DNA of 36,577 nucleotides, from positions 1 to 36,577 of the forward strand of contig JAMCSD010000004.1 of NCBI GenBank assembly GCA_023380755.1, in the 5' to 3' direction. Below the pieces are notes generated by a model. That model saw only the letters and a list, made by a program, of their open reading frames with translations, had not been told where the DNA came from and searched no databases. A program made the translations under genes and the position numbers. The first letter of the stretch is position 1. The number at the start of each line of letters is the position of its first letter. This DNA comes from Patescibacteria group bacterium (GTDB taxonomy: Bacteria; Patescibacteria; Microgenomatia; UBA12405). Below are positions 17,048-24,506 of the stretch, piece by piece.

Positions 17048-17855
17048 AATCGGGATTGAGGCGGTTGATAACTGATTCAAGTTCGGCAGCGGTTCGCTGG
17101 TACAAGGATTCATCCATCACCTTGATGTCGTGGTAGTGATAATCATATTGGAAGGCGCGAACGCCTTTGCCGAAGATGGTGTTGGCAATAATACAATTAG
17201 GATAGGTAGAATCGGCAGCTTTCTCGAGCGCGGTCGCAATTTGACGGAAATCATGACCATCAACGACGGTAACCGTCCAGCCAAAGCGAAGATACTTAGC
17301 AGCTAGATCATCAAGGGGCATGATGTCCTGAATACTACCGTCAATTTGATATTTATTATGGTCGACGAGATTAATGAGGTTGCCAAGGTGGTACTTGGAA
17401 GCAAACATGGCGGCTTCCCAGACCTGACCTTCCTGGTGCTCGCCATCAGAAGTCAAGCAAACAGTGGTCCGGTCCCGGTCGCCAACGGCAAGACCGCAAG
17501 CAAAGGAGAGCCCCTGACCGAGGGCACCAGAAGCATACTCAACTCCCGGGGTGTCTAAAGAAACATGCCCCTGAAGCGGGGAGCCAAGCTGGGCATAAGT
17601 GGACAGTTTATTTTTGGGAAAGAAACCAGCGTGGGCCAAAACCACATACAAGGCCGGGCAAAGATGGCCGGCCGAAAGGATAAAATGATTATTTTTAAGC
17701 AGGCCGCCAAAGTAAACGGCAATGATCAGGTCCAACGAAGACAGCGAGCCGCCGATGTGGCCGCCGCCAGCATCGTGAATAAGGTTGAGGAGATCAAGCC
17801 GAAGCTCGTAAGATAATCGAACTAGTTCCGGGTACTTTTGGGCAGAGAAGAGCAC
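17037..17855 (-). CDS. Transketolase, N-terminal subunit
   Basis: A 272-residue protein equal to the thiamine-diphosphate-binding domain of transketolase. It has GGGHIGGSLSSLDLI, SAGHLCPALY, GVEYASGALGQGLS and the cofactor motif SDGEHQEGQVWEA with NLINLVDHN following. Split transketolases are common in archaea and CPR bacteria. It is the first gene of a five-gene minus-strand unit. GTG 17855 is the start: a TATACT box ends 5 bases upstream, so the mRNA should be leaderless, and no upstream in-frame ATG exists. It is divergent from the sigma factor gene, with 43 bases between. Confidence 0.88.
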   Translation of the reverse strand: MLFSAQKYPELVRLSYELRLDLLNLIHDAGGGHIGGSLSSLDLIIAVYFGGLLKNNHFILSAGHLCPALYVVLAHAGFFPKNKLSTYAQLGSPLQGHVSLDTPGVEYASGALGQGLSFACGLAVGDRDRTTVCLTSDGEHQEGQVWEAAMFASKYHLGNLINLVDHNKYQIDGSIQDIMPLDDLAAKYLRFGWTVTVVDGHDFRQIATALEKAADSTYPNCIIANTIFGKGVRAFQYDYHYHDIKVMDESLYQRTAAELESVINRLNPDYGT

Positions 17856-17860
17856 AATTT

Positions 17861-17866
17861 AGTATA
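17861..17866 (-). promoter_or_regulatory. -10 box of the transketolase unit
   Basis: The minus strand reads TATACT, 5 bases before GTG 17855. This geometry predicts a transcript starting at the start codon. Confidence 0.5.
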
Positions 17867-17886
17867 AAGCTTTTTTTGGTTTGTGC

Positions 17887-17892
17887 TACAGT
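17887..17892 (+). promoter_or_regulatory. -10 box of the sigma factor operon
   Basis: TACAGT lies 6 bases before ATG 17899, back to back with the transketolase promoter in a 43-base gap. No ECF-type GGAAC -35 element is visible, so self-activation is not supported. Confidence 0.4.
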
Positions 17893-17898
17893 ACCCAC

Positions 17899-18402
17899 AT
17901 GGATGCTTTTTACAAGAAATATCGTTTAGGAGTGCAAAAATTCGTGGCAACACGAGTGGACAATGTCCAGGATGCCGAAGAGCTAGTGAACGATATTTTA
18001 CTGGCGGCTTACAATTCACAGCCTTATTTTGACGGAAGAGCGGCCGAATTTACCTGGATCTGCTCGATCGCCAAACATAAAATAATCGATTATTATCGGA
18101 AAAAACGGATAAAAACAGTACTATTTTCAGTGAATCCGGTTTTTGAAGAAATCGCGGATAAAGCGTTGGGGCCAGAAGAAGAAAGCCTGAAAGAAGAGCT
18201 AAAAGAAGAAATCAAGGGAGTGATGCAAGATTTGGGCGAAGGATATCGAGAATTGCTCCGACTTAAATATATAGACAGGCTATCAATGAAGCAAATTGCT
18301 CTCCGCCTAAAGCTGACAGTGAAAGCAGTAGAGTCAAAGCTAATGAGAGCCAAAAAAGCATTCAGATCATCATGGCAATACTCAAACGTAGCAAAAAAAT
18401 AG
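17899..18402 (+). CDS. ECF-type RNA polymerase sigma factor
   Basis: A 167-residue sigma-70 family factor with only regions 2 and 4, as in ECF sigmas. Region 2 has VQDAEELVNDILLAAY and FTWICSIAKHKIIDYYRKKR (core and -10 recognition); an acidic linker follows; region 4 has YRELLRLKYIDRLSMKQIA and LTVKAVESKLMRAKKAFR (helix-turn-helix for the -35). ATG 17899 was chosen because it follows TACAGT by 6 bases; the TTG at 17881 would overlap the promoter. The next gene, a small membrane protein, overlaps its end by 31 bases and could be its regulator, though it has no known anti-sigma motif. Confidence 0.88.
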   Translation: MDAFYKKYRLGVQKFVATRVDNVQDAEELVNDILLAAYNSQPYFDGRAAEFTWICSIAKHKIIDYYRKKRIKTVLFSVNPVFEEIADKALGPEEESLKEELKEEIKGVMQDLGEGYRELLRLKYIDRLSMKQIALRLKLTVKAVESKLMRAKKAFRSSWQYSNVAKK

Positions 18403-18740
18403 TCAAGATTTCGGGACTGCTGTTAATCCGACAGGCTTGGGGGCTGCTGTGTAATTTGTATTTATTGACATACCAACCATTTTTAACTTTACGGACGATT
18501 CGGGCCCACCATGATAGGTCGCAAGTAATACTCTTGGCCATGACGGCTATTTCGCCGGCAGCTGCCTACTTGGCCGCCCGAGCGGTACTGGATATTCTCT
18601 GGTACGGTCAGTGGCAATATAACGTGGGAGCAGTGTTTGTGCTGACCGCATTAATAGAAATTGGTATTTTGGGATATTTGGGATACTGGACTTTGGAAGT
18701 TATCAGAAAAAATCATAAGGACCAGTTTAGAGAGGAATAA
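18372..18740 (+). CDS. Small membrane protein, possible partner of the sigma factor
   Basis: A 122-residue protein with a basic N-terminus and about two or three membrane segments (about 15-38, 52-75 and 85-107). It overlaps the sigma factor gene by 31 bases, so the two are co-expressed. In many ECF operons the gene next to the sigma factor encodes a membrane anti-sigma factor. This protein has no zinc-binding HxxxCxxC motif and very short cytoplasmic parts, so that role is only a positional guess. Confidence 0.65.
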   Translation: MAILKRSKKIVKISGLLLIRQAWGLLCNLYLLTYQPFLTLRTIRAHHDRSQVILLAMTAISPAAAYLAARAVLDILWYGQWQYNVGAVFVLTALIEIGILGYLGYWTLEVIRKNHKDQFREE

Positions 18741-18741
18741 A

Positions 18742-19224
18742 ATGCCAGAAGTAGCCAGATTTTGGAGAATTCAAGCCCAGTTGCGACGGCTGGTCGGAGA
18801 AGAATGCCAAAATTGTGAGGAAAAAATATTTCCGCCACGAGACCTGTGCCCCCGATGCAGCCAAGAAAGCGGAACTACACTGCAACTTATTTTGAAAAGC
18901 GAGGGGGTTTATACCCACAAAGAAGAGAAGCAGGAAAAACTATCAAAGGAAACTTTATTGGGAATGGTAAGCGGCTACAAAGATGAAGCAGTCAGACGAA
19001 GGGTACTGACCCATTATGTGGAACAATTCAGTGATAAGTTGCCCCAAAAGCAAGCGGACCGAATGGTGTTATATTGTTTGTGCGATGCGGATATTGATTT
19101 GCTGCGCTGGAAGGGAGAAGAATGGGATGAGAGATTATTAGAAGAGAGGAGAAAAGAAAGCAGCAGTAAAATAAAGCAGCATGGAAGCAAAGAGGCGGGT
19201 GTTGATGATTACGGGTCTAAATAA
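18742..19224 (+). CDS. Zinc-ribbon protein, DUF35-like
   Basis: A 160-residue protein. The N-terminus has GEECQNCEEKIFPPRDLCPRC: four cysteines (22, 25, 36, 39) around FPPR, the pattern of the rubredoxin-like zinc ribbon of DUF35 OB-fold proteins. The following region (about 45-130) may be the OB-like part but is not clearly recognisable, and the C-terminus is charged and rich in Glu, Arg and Lys. Start ATG 18742 lies one base after the previous stop (TAAAATG). DUF35 proteins often aid thiolase or lipid enzymes, but no such partner is here. Function unknown. Confidence 0.6.
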   Translation: MPEVARFWRIQAQLRRLVGEECQNCEEKIFPPRDLCPRCSQESGTTLQLILKSEGVYTHKEEKQEKLSKETLLGMVSGYKDEAVRRRVLTHYVEQFSDKLPQKQADRMVLYCLCDADIDLLRWKGEEWDERLLEERRKESSSKIKQHGSKEAGVDDYGSK

Positions 19225-19762
19225 TCCCACCTGGCAGATGTGGCCGATCGTCAAGTGGTGGCAAATGAGTGGTTTTAGAGTGCAGGTTTTTGACCCAAAA
19301 TGGAAAAATGGCCGACCATTTGGGATAAAATTTAGGCGACTGTTAAAATTAATTGACCAAGTGGAGGAAGATAAATTATCCCTGGTGGGGATTAGCGCCG
19401 GAGGGAGTGCCGCTTTAAACGCATATGGGGTGCGACGAGATAAAATTAACCGAGTGGTGACGATTTGCAGCCAGCTGCGCCGCAGCCGGATTTTTGAAAA
19501 CAGAACGCTAAAACAGAGCCGGGCATTTCGGCAGTCGGTGACGAGACTAGAAAAAAGGGAGGATAAATGGGAAGAAGAAGATTTAAAAAATATAATGACA
19601 GTCCGAAGTATGCTCGGCGACGAGTTGGTGCCACTGGATACGGCGGCAATGCGGGGAGCGAAAAATATGATGGTTCCGACCGGAGAACATGTGTTTAGCA
19701 TTTTTGGGGCATTAACTCTTTTTAGCGCCCCAATTAGGCAGTTTATGCGAGTGAACCCATGA
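19181..19762 (+). CDS. Alpha/beta hydrolase-fold protein
   Basis: A 193-residue protein with the nucleophile elbow GISAGG (Ser72), an N-terminal strand and oxyanion region LMITGLNNP, a likely acid in LGDELVPLDTA and a likely catalytic histidine in TGEHVFSI. This completes a plausible Ser-Asp-His triad. It is short for the fold, close to small esterases. The start overlaps the zinc-ribbon gene by 44 bases and the stop overlaps the next start as ATGA, so it belongs to the sigma factor operon. Substrate unknown. Confidence 0.75.
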   Translation: MEAKRRVLMITGLNNPTWQMWPIVKWWQMSGFRVQVFDPKWKNGRPFGIKFRRLLKLIDQVEEDKLSLVGISAGGSAALNAYGVRRDKINRVVTICSQLRRSRIFENRTLKQSRAFRQSVTRLEKREDKWEEEDLKNIMTVRSMLGDELVPLDTAAMRGAKNMMVPTGEHVFSIFGALTLFSAPIRQFMRVNP

Positions 19763-20568
19763 AACTGCTGTCGTATAACATTTTGTGTGGAGGATTTAAG
19801 TCATACACTGATGAGGCTATGTATCCGAAAAGATTACCAGAGCTGGCGGCGGCGGTGAAGTCGGCCAGGGCGGACTGGGTGGCACTGATTGACACCTATA
19901 GATGGAAAAGGATTTTTACTGAGAAGGAAATTGGAGAGCACTTTGGCTACCAAAAGGTATTTAGTATCGACCTAAACGATGGGAGAATGAAAAATTTTGA
20001 GGCAGACAGTGGAATAACAGTAATGACTAATTTCGAGCAGGTAATATTCCAAACAGTGAGACTGGATAACTGCCAAGCAATAAAAACGGAGATCAGGGAA
20101 GAAGAAAAAACCTGGGAAATTTTTGCGGTGTATTTGGAAGTGGTAGAAGAGGAAATAAGAAAAGCCCAAATTAAGGCTTTACTGCAATTAGTCGACCCCA
20201 AAAAAGCGACAATCTTAATCGGAGATTTTAACAGCATTGACGGGAAAGACCTTTCTTGGCCAACTAAATGCTTGCTGCGCAGTGGAGCAAAAGTAATTGG
20301 GGATAGAACATTTAAACGAGCCATACCTGAAATGATGCGCGGAGAAGGAACGGCATTAATAAAAGCGCAAGGATTTCAAGATGCAGATCCAAAAAGGCGG
20401 CCAACAATTCCGAGTAAATTATTTGTTCTCCCCATCCCCTTCCCTTTATTGCGTCTGGATTATGGTTTTTATAACCAGAGGGTGAAGCCAATTAATTTTG
20501 AAGTACTGCGGGGACCATTGTTTGAAAAAACATCAGATCATTATCCGATACTCTGGGAAGTAAAATAA
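19759..20568 (+). CDS. Endonuclease/exonuclease/phosphatase family protein
   Basis: A 269-residue protein of the EEP (exonuclease III/DNase I-like) superfamily. It has SYNILCGG at the N-terminus (metal-binding Asn7), the central GDFNS, RLDYGF and the C-terminal SDHYPI with the catalytic histidine. The metal-binding glutamate usually found in a LQE motif is replaced: the site reads VALIDTYRW, with Asp45. It could be a nuclease or a phosphodiesterase acting on lipids or nucleotides. It is the last gene of the sigma factor operon, coupled to the hydrolase by an ATGA overlap. Confidence 0.8.
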   Translation: MKLLSYNILCGGFKSYTDEAMYPKRLPELAAAVKSARADWVALIDTYRWKRIFTEKEIGEHFGYQKVFSIDLNDGRMKNFEADSGITVMTNFEQVIFQTVRLDNCQAIKTEIREEEKTWEIFAVYLEVVEEEIRKAQIKALLQLVDPKKATILIGDFNSIDGKDLSWPTKCLLRSGAKVIGDRTFKRAIPEMMRGEGTALIKAQGFQDADPKRRPTIPSKLFVLPIPFPLLRLDYGFYNQRVKPINFEVLRGPLFEKTSDHYPILWEVK

Positions 20569-20586
20569 GGAGAGAATTTGATCTCC
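20561..20586 (-). terminator. Possible terminator after tRNA-Cys
   Basis: GGAGA (20569-20573) and TCTCC (20582-20586) form a 5-base stem with an 8-base loop. On the minus strand it is followed by TTATTTTA. The stem is short, so this is a weak call. Confidence 0.35.
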
Positions 20587-20628
20587 AAAATAAAAGATTT
20601 AGCCAAAGAATAAAGGAAACAGGAAGTG

Positions 20629-20699
20629 AGACCCGGATGGGAGTTGAACCCATCTGAACGGTTTTGCAGACCGCTGTCTAACCGCTTGACTACCGGGTC
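20629..20699 (-). tRNA. tRNA-Cys (anticodon GCA)
   Basis: The minus strand folds into a full cloverleaf of 71 bases: acceptor GACCCGG/CCGGGTC, D stem GTC/GAC, anticodon stem GCGGT/ACCGT with loop CTGCAAA, and T stem ATGGG/CCCAT with loop TTCAACT. The anticodon is GCA. The discriminator base is T (U73), as expected for cysteine. CCA is not encoded. Confidence 0.95.
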
Positions 20700-20716
20700 A
20701 AAAGAGGACGTGGCCT

Positions 20717-20722
20717 ATTGTA
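20717..20722 (-). promoter_or_regulatory. -10 box of tRNA-Cys
   Basis: The minus strand reads TACAAT, 17 bases before the tRNA 5' end. No convincing -35 box. Confidence 0.35.
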
Positions 20723-20749
20723 ACAATAAAATTTACGAGAAGCATTAGG

Positions 20750-21490
20750 CTAGAGTTTGTGAGAAGAACTACCCATACGGACGAATTTTACAGGGGTTTG
20801 GCAAGACTGCCGGATCTGGCGAGACATGGTCCGGTCAATGTCGGCATCACCAAAGTAATACACGAGATCAGGAGGAGAGGATAGGTTGTTAACCAGCTCC
20901 AAAAAATTGGCGACGGGATCAGCAGAAGTTTTGCCACTTTGGACATGGAGCTTGCTGACCCAATTATCTTCGAGCTTAAAGTCACCCAAATGAGCGATGC
21001 GCTCCTCATGGCGGGGGCGGATCAAAGGAAAATGGCGGGTAAGTAAGGCCCAAAGCTCCTCGGGTACGCCAAGAGGCGGCGTGTCGGCCACAGGAATGCG
21101 GCCAGTAAAAATTTCGGCCACAGCGGAGGCGCGGGTAACTTCATGAATAAACCGGTAACCAGCCCGAAAGTCGGTACGACGAGCATCAGCGGAAAGGTAG
21201 GGAGTAAAAGGATAAGGAAAAACTGAGCCATCAAGATCCATCAGGCTAACGATGTGGGGTGGCTGACCGGCGGCAAGCTGCCGGGCGAGGCGGCATTCAT
21301 AAGGATTAATTTCCAAGGTAGTGTGGGAAAGCCGGGGATTAAGGAGGGGTAAAATCGTCGCCCCAAGGGCGTGGTGTAAGGTTTCCTGATGGGTACGTTC
21401 AGCAACCATGATTTCCCATTCGGAGTTAGAGCTAACGGGAGCATGGTCGATGGCAGGAAAAAGTTCGACGGAAGAAGAGACTTCGGACAT
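20750..21490 (-). CDS. HAD-superfamily hydrolase-like protein
   Basis: A 246-residue protein. HAD motif I is SLMDLDGSVFPYP (Asp85 nucleophile, Asp87), motif II is AEIFTGRI (Thr), and motif IV is YYFGDADID near residues 215-223. A lysine in VQSGKTS is a candidate for motif III. The first 80 residues are a non-HAD extension that I do not recognise. Typical activity is phosphate ester hydrolysis in the cytoplasm, but the substrate is unknown. The gene lies just downstream of the groEL terminator, whose T-run ends about 15 bases before ATG 21490. Expression therefore depends on readthrough or a weak TACCAT box. Confidence 0.7.
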   Translation of the reverse strand: MSEVSSSVELFPAIDHAPVSSNSEWEIMVAERTHQETLHHALGATILPLLNPRLSHTTLEINPYECRLARQLAAGQPPHIVSLMDLDGSVFPYPFTPYLSADARRTDFRAGYRFIHEVTRASAVAEIFTGRIPVADTPPLGVPEELWALLTRHFPLIRPRHEERIAHLGDFKLEDNWVSKLHVQSGKTSADPVANFLELVNNLSSPPDLVYYFGDADIDRTMSRQIRQSCQTPVKFVRMGSSSHKL

Positions 21491-21506
21491 GTACGCTCAT
21501 GGTAAC

Positions 21507-21535
21507 AAAAAATCCTCCCGGTGACTACCGGGAGG
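21507..21535 (-). terminator. Rho-independent terminator of groES-groEL
   Basis: The 9-base stem CCTCCCGGT (21514-21522) pairs with ACCGGGAGG (21527-21535) around a GACT loop. On the minus strand it is followed by ATTTTTTG. This is the strongest terminator in the window and lies 62 bases after the groEL stop. Confidence 0.85.
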
Positions 21536-21551
21536 AGGAGAAATAAACATC

Positions 21552-21580
21552 ACCCCGGTGTCGCAAAGCCTCACCGGGGT
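21552..21580 (-). other. Second hairpin in the groEL 3' region
   Basis: ACCCCGGTG (21552-21560) pairs perfectly with CACCGGGGT (21572-21580) around an 11-base loop, just after the groEL stop and before the terminator. It has no T-run. Its arms can also pair in part with the terminator arms (shared CACCGGG/CCCGGTG cores), so alternative folds are possible. Confidence 0.6.
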
Positions 21581-21596
21581 AGTTTCGATGACTCAA

Positions 21597-23255
21597 CTAC
21601 ATCATGCCGTCCATACCGCCCATGCCACCTTGGGGCATCATGGGTACGCTGGATTTCTTTTCCGGGGCATCGGTGATCAGGACATCCGTGGTGAGGATCA
21701 TGGTCCCGACAGAAACGGCATTAGTCAGCGCCGACTTAGTAACTTTGGCGGGGTCTAAAATACCAAATTTGATCATGGAACCAAATTCGCCAGTGGCGGC
21801 ATTATAACCATAATCGCTCTTGGGATCTTTGGCTATGGCGTCAACAATCTTGTTGACAATATAACCGCTATCTTCACCGCTATTGTAGGCCAATTTGCGG
21901 ATGGGCTGCTCAAGAGCAAACTTGAGGATATCAACACCAACCTGTTCCTCGGGTGACTCAGTTTTGACCGAAGACAAGGCACTCATGGCCTTAAGAAGGG
22001 CGACACCACCACCGGGAAGAATACCTTCCTCAACGGCAGCTTTGGTGGCATCGATAGCATCCTTGACCCGTTCCAAACGCTCTTTCATTTCGACTTCGGT
22101 AGCACCGCCAACTTCGAGGACAATGGCACCGCCAACAAGCTTAGCGATTCGTTCTTGAAGTTTTTCTTTGTCGTAGTCGGAGGTGGATTTGTCCATTTGG
22201 GTCCGCAGCTGCTTGACGCGAGCGTTAACATCAGCTTTATCGCCAGCACCGCCCAACACCCGAGTTTTGTCTTTATCGGCAGTCACCGAATCGGCATGAC
22301 CACAATACTCTTGAGGATCAACCGAATCGAACTTGGCACCAGTGTCTTCGGAAATTACCAGACCACCAGTGAGAACGGCAATGTCTTCGAGCATCGCCTT
22401 GCGGCGATCCCCAAAGCCGGGAGCTTTGACAGCCAAAACGTTAAAGGTACCTTTGAGCTTATTGATAACCAAGGTAGCCAGGGCTTCACCATCAATATCT
22501 TCGGAAATAATGACAAAGTTTTTGGTGAGCTTTAATAATTTCTCAAGGAAAGGAAGAATTTCCTGGATAGAACTGATTTTCTTGTCAGTAATCACAATGT
22601 AGGGGTTGTTAATGACCGCTTCCATGGACTCAGTATTGGTGGCAAAATAAGCCGACAAGAAACCCTGATCAAATTCCATGCCGGAGGTTTCTTTGGTTTC
22701 AATAGCTAAACCTTTCCCCTCTTCGGCAGTAATTAAACCATCACGGCCAACCTTGATAACGGCATCGGCAATCTTGGTGCCGATTTCGGTATCGCCGGCA
22801 GAAATGGTGGCGACTTGGGTAATTTCTTCCTTGTCTTTGATATCGATTTCAGTTTTCATGGCGTCGATTTGCGCCAGGACAGCCCGAAGGCCCTTTTCCA
22901 GCCCGCGGCGGACAATCATGGGATTGGCGCCAGCAGTCACGTTCTGTAAACCTTTATTAACGATGGCTTGGGCTAAAAGTGTGGCGGTGGTAGTACCATC
23001 ACCAGCAATATCGTTGGTTTTGGAAGCGGCTTCTTTTAAAAGCTGGGCGCCCATGTTTTCGTAGGGATCTTTGAGCTCAATTTCTTTGGCGACGGTAACG
23101 CCATCATGAATAATGGTGGGGCCACCGTATTTTTTATCGATACCGACATTGCGGCCCTTGGGACCTAAAGTAGTAGTAACCGCATCAGCCAGAATATTGA
23201 CGCCACGAAGCAAAGCTTGACGGGCATCGGGACCAAATTTGAGTTGTTTTGCCAT
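21597..23255 (-). CDS. groL: Chaperonin GroEL (Hsp60)
   Basis: A 552-residue group I chaperonin of normal length, forming the double-ring folding chamber in the cytoplasm. Family landmarks are visible throughout: TLGPKGRNV, the ATP-binding GDGTTTATLLAQAIV with catalytic Asp, EDIDGEALATLVINKL in the apical domain, KAPGFGDRRKAMLEDIAVLT, EEGILPGGGVALL, and the Gly-Met-rich tail GGMGGMDGMM. It lies 19 bases after groES in a two-gene operon with a CIRCE-like operator upstream and a strong terminator downstream. No Shine-Dalgarno sequence is evident before its ATG. Confidence 0.98.
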   Translation of the reverse strand: MAKQLKFGPDARQALLRGVNILADAVTTTLGPKGRNVGIDKKYGGPTIIHDGVTVAKEIELKDPYENMGAQLLKEAASKTNDIAGDGTTTATLLAQAIVNKGLQNVTAGANPMIVRRGLEKGLRAVLAQIDAMKTEIDIKDKEEITQVATISAGDTEIGTKIADAVIKVGRDGLITAEEGKGLAIETKETSGMEFDQGFLSAYFATNTESMEAVINNPYIVITDKKISSIQEILPFLEKLLKLTKNFVIISEDIDGEALATLVINKLKGTFNVLAVKAPGFGDRRKAMLEDIAVLTGGLVISEDTGAKFDSVDPQEYCGHADSVTADKDKTRVLGGAGDKADVNARVKQLRTQMDKSTSDYDKEKLQERIAKLVGGAIVLEVGGATEVEMKERLERVKDAIDATKAAVEEGILPGGGVALLKAMSALSSVKTESPEEQVGVDILKFALEQPIRKLAYNSGEDSGYIVNKIVDAIAKDPKSDYGYNAATGEFGSMIKFGILDPAKVTKSALTNAVSVGTMILTTDVLITDAPEKKSSVPMMPQGGMGGMDGMM

Positions 23256-23274
23256 AGATTAGGTTAAATTATAA

Positions 23275-23577
23275 TTATTTAACAATTGCCATAATATCTT
23301 CGAACTTTAAGATAAGGTATTCGACATCATTGACCTTGTATTCTTTGCCACCCCACTCACGATAAACAACGGTATCACCAACAGTGCAAGGAGCAGTTTT
23401 TTTGGTACCATAGTCAGTAACAAAATCAGCACCAACGGCTAAAACCTCGCCTTCTTGAGGTTTTTCTTCGTGGGATTCAGGCAAGACGATGCCAGAAGCA
23501 GTGACTTTTTCTTTTTTCTTGGGTTGAACTAACAAATAACCGGGTACGGGGAGGATGGGTGCAGTCGATTTGGCCAT
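23275..23577 (-). CDS. groS: Co-chaperonin GroES (Hsp10)
   Basis: A 100-residue co-chaperonin that caps the GroEL ring. It shows PVPGYLLVQPKKKEKVTASGIVLPE, whose ending is the mobile loop that binds GroEL, then EGEVLAVGADF and VGDTVVYREWGGKEYKVNDVEYLIL near the C-terminus. It is the first gene of the groES-groEL operon, with a TATAAT box and a CIRCE-like repeat upstream and a predicted leader of about 45 bases, longer than for most genes in this window. Confidence 0.96.
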   Translation of the reverse strand: MAKSTAPILPVPGYLLVQPKKKEKVTASGIVLPESHEEKPQEGEVLAVGADFVTDYGTKKTAPCTVGDTVVYREWGGKEYKVNDVEYLILKFEDIMAIVK

Positions 23578-23601
23578 ATATAGTTAGAAAGTAATAAATA
23601 A

Positions 23602-23628
23602 TTATCAGTCTAATAAATTGACTGCTAA
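23602..23628. promoter_or_regulatory. CIRCE-like HrcA operator of groES-groEL
   Basis: On the minus strand it reads TTAGCAGTC, nine bases, then GACTGATAA. The known CIRCE element is TTAGCACTC, nine bases, GAGTGCTAA: 8 of 9 and 7 of 9 positions agree, with the exact spacer length. It covers the expected transcription start, just after the -10 box, where HrcA represses chaperonin genes. Confidence 0.8.
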
Positions 23629-23629
23629 T

Positions 23630-23635
23630 ATTATA
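23630..23635 (-). promoter_or_regulatory. -10 box of groES-groEL
   Basis: The minus strand reads TATAAT directly before the CIRCE-like repeat, about 50 bases from the groES start. The -35 region (TTGCGG with a 16-base spacer) is weak. Confidence 0.6.
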
Positions 23636-23676
23636 TCTATGGTTTCGAATCCCGCAAGTAGTTAATTAGTTAGCAG

Positions 23677-23682
23677 TAGAAT
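23677..23682 (+). promoter_or_regulatory. -10 box of the FkbM gene
   Basis: TAGAAT ends 9 bases before ATG 23692, back to back with the groES promoter. AAGG directly touches the start codon and is too close to act as a Shine-Dalgarno site. Confidence 0.4.
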
Positions 23683-23691
23683 CAAATAAGG

Positions 23692-24504
23692 ATGGATTTA
23701 ATTAAAAGCGGCCAGGTTCAAGGCAGTTATTTTTGGTATTTAAAAAACGACCGTTTTATTGGCCAAAGGATTGCGTTGGATAAATATGAACCCTATATAA
23801 CAAAGTTATTTTTGGAATATGCCGAAGAAGAAGGGGCAGCGGCGGATGTAGGGGCTAATATTGGCTATGATACGGTACTTTTGTCCAAGAGGGCGAAAAA
23901 GGTCTATGCCTTTGAACCGGATAAAGACAATTATAAAATACTGGTCAAAAACTTGACGGAAAACACAGTGACCAACGTAGCGGCTTATCAAGCAGCGGTG
24001 GGCAGTAAGGGGGGAGAAATTACTTTATATAAATCAAGGGAAAATTTAGGCGACCACAGGGTGTTCCGGTCAGAAGAACGGAACGGAGAAAAGGTGAGGC
24101 TGGTGAAATTGGACGAAATTATTCTGGAAAGAGTCGGGCTAATTAAAATTGATACCCAAGGATTTGAGCCGGCGGTGATGGAGGGCGCGAAAAATATAAT
24201 ATATCGGGATAGGCCAACAATTTTTTGGGAATATTGGCCGTGGGCTTACAAACAGGCGGGGTTGGATTATCAAAAGATGATTAAATTTTTGGAAGATATC
24301 TACGGGCAAATTTATTATATTGATGAATATATCCAGATCATTCGGAAGGTAGATCAAAAATGGCTGGATAGCCATTTTCCGGAGAATGACGAGAGTAAAC
24401 AAGGGAACTTAATGGTGAGTACGAAATTGGATATTATTAAACAATATAAAGATTTTTGGCCGAAAAAATGGTTGAAAAGGAAACTGGGATATCCCCTCAC
24501 CTAA
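23692..24504 (+). CDS. FkbM-family methyltransferase
   Basis: A 270-residue SAM-dependent methyltransferase of the FkbM family. Motif I is AADVGANIGYDT (about 51-61), with the acidic residue of the second strand in VYAFEPD (Glu75), and the family signature IKIDTQGFEPAVMEGA in the second half. Family members usually methylate hydroxyl groups of sugars or small molecules. Only two bases separate it from the next gene, which resembles DNA base hypermodification proteins, so the two form an operon. G+C by eye is below that of the flanking groEL and enolase genes. Its substrate, and whether it acts on nucleic acid, is unknown. Confidence 0.85.
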   Translation: MDLIKSGQVQGSYFWYLKNDRFIGQRIALDKYEPYITKLFLEYAEEEGAAADVGANIGYDTVLLSKRAKKVYAFEPDKDNYKILVKNLTENTVTNVAAYQAAVGSKGGEITLYKSRENLGDHRVFRSEERNGEKVRLVKLDEIILERVGLIKIDTQGFEPAVMEGAKNIIYRDRPTIFWEYWPWAYKQAGLDYQKMIKFLEDIYGQIYYIDEYIQIIRKVDQKWLDSHFPENDESKQGNLMVSTKLDIIKQYKDFWPKKWLKRKLGYPLT

Positions 24505-24506
24505 GG

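Noticed and set aside
21604..23064. Long plus-strand open frames across groEL
   Set aside because: They are shadows of groEL codon usage, with no domain and no promoter.
23641..23655. tRNA T-arm-like sequence GGTTTCGAATCCCGC before the FkbM gene
   Set aside because: It has an extra T in the loop and no acceptor, anticodon or D arm around it, so it is not a tRNA or a convincing remnant.
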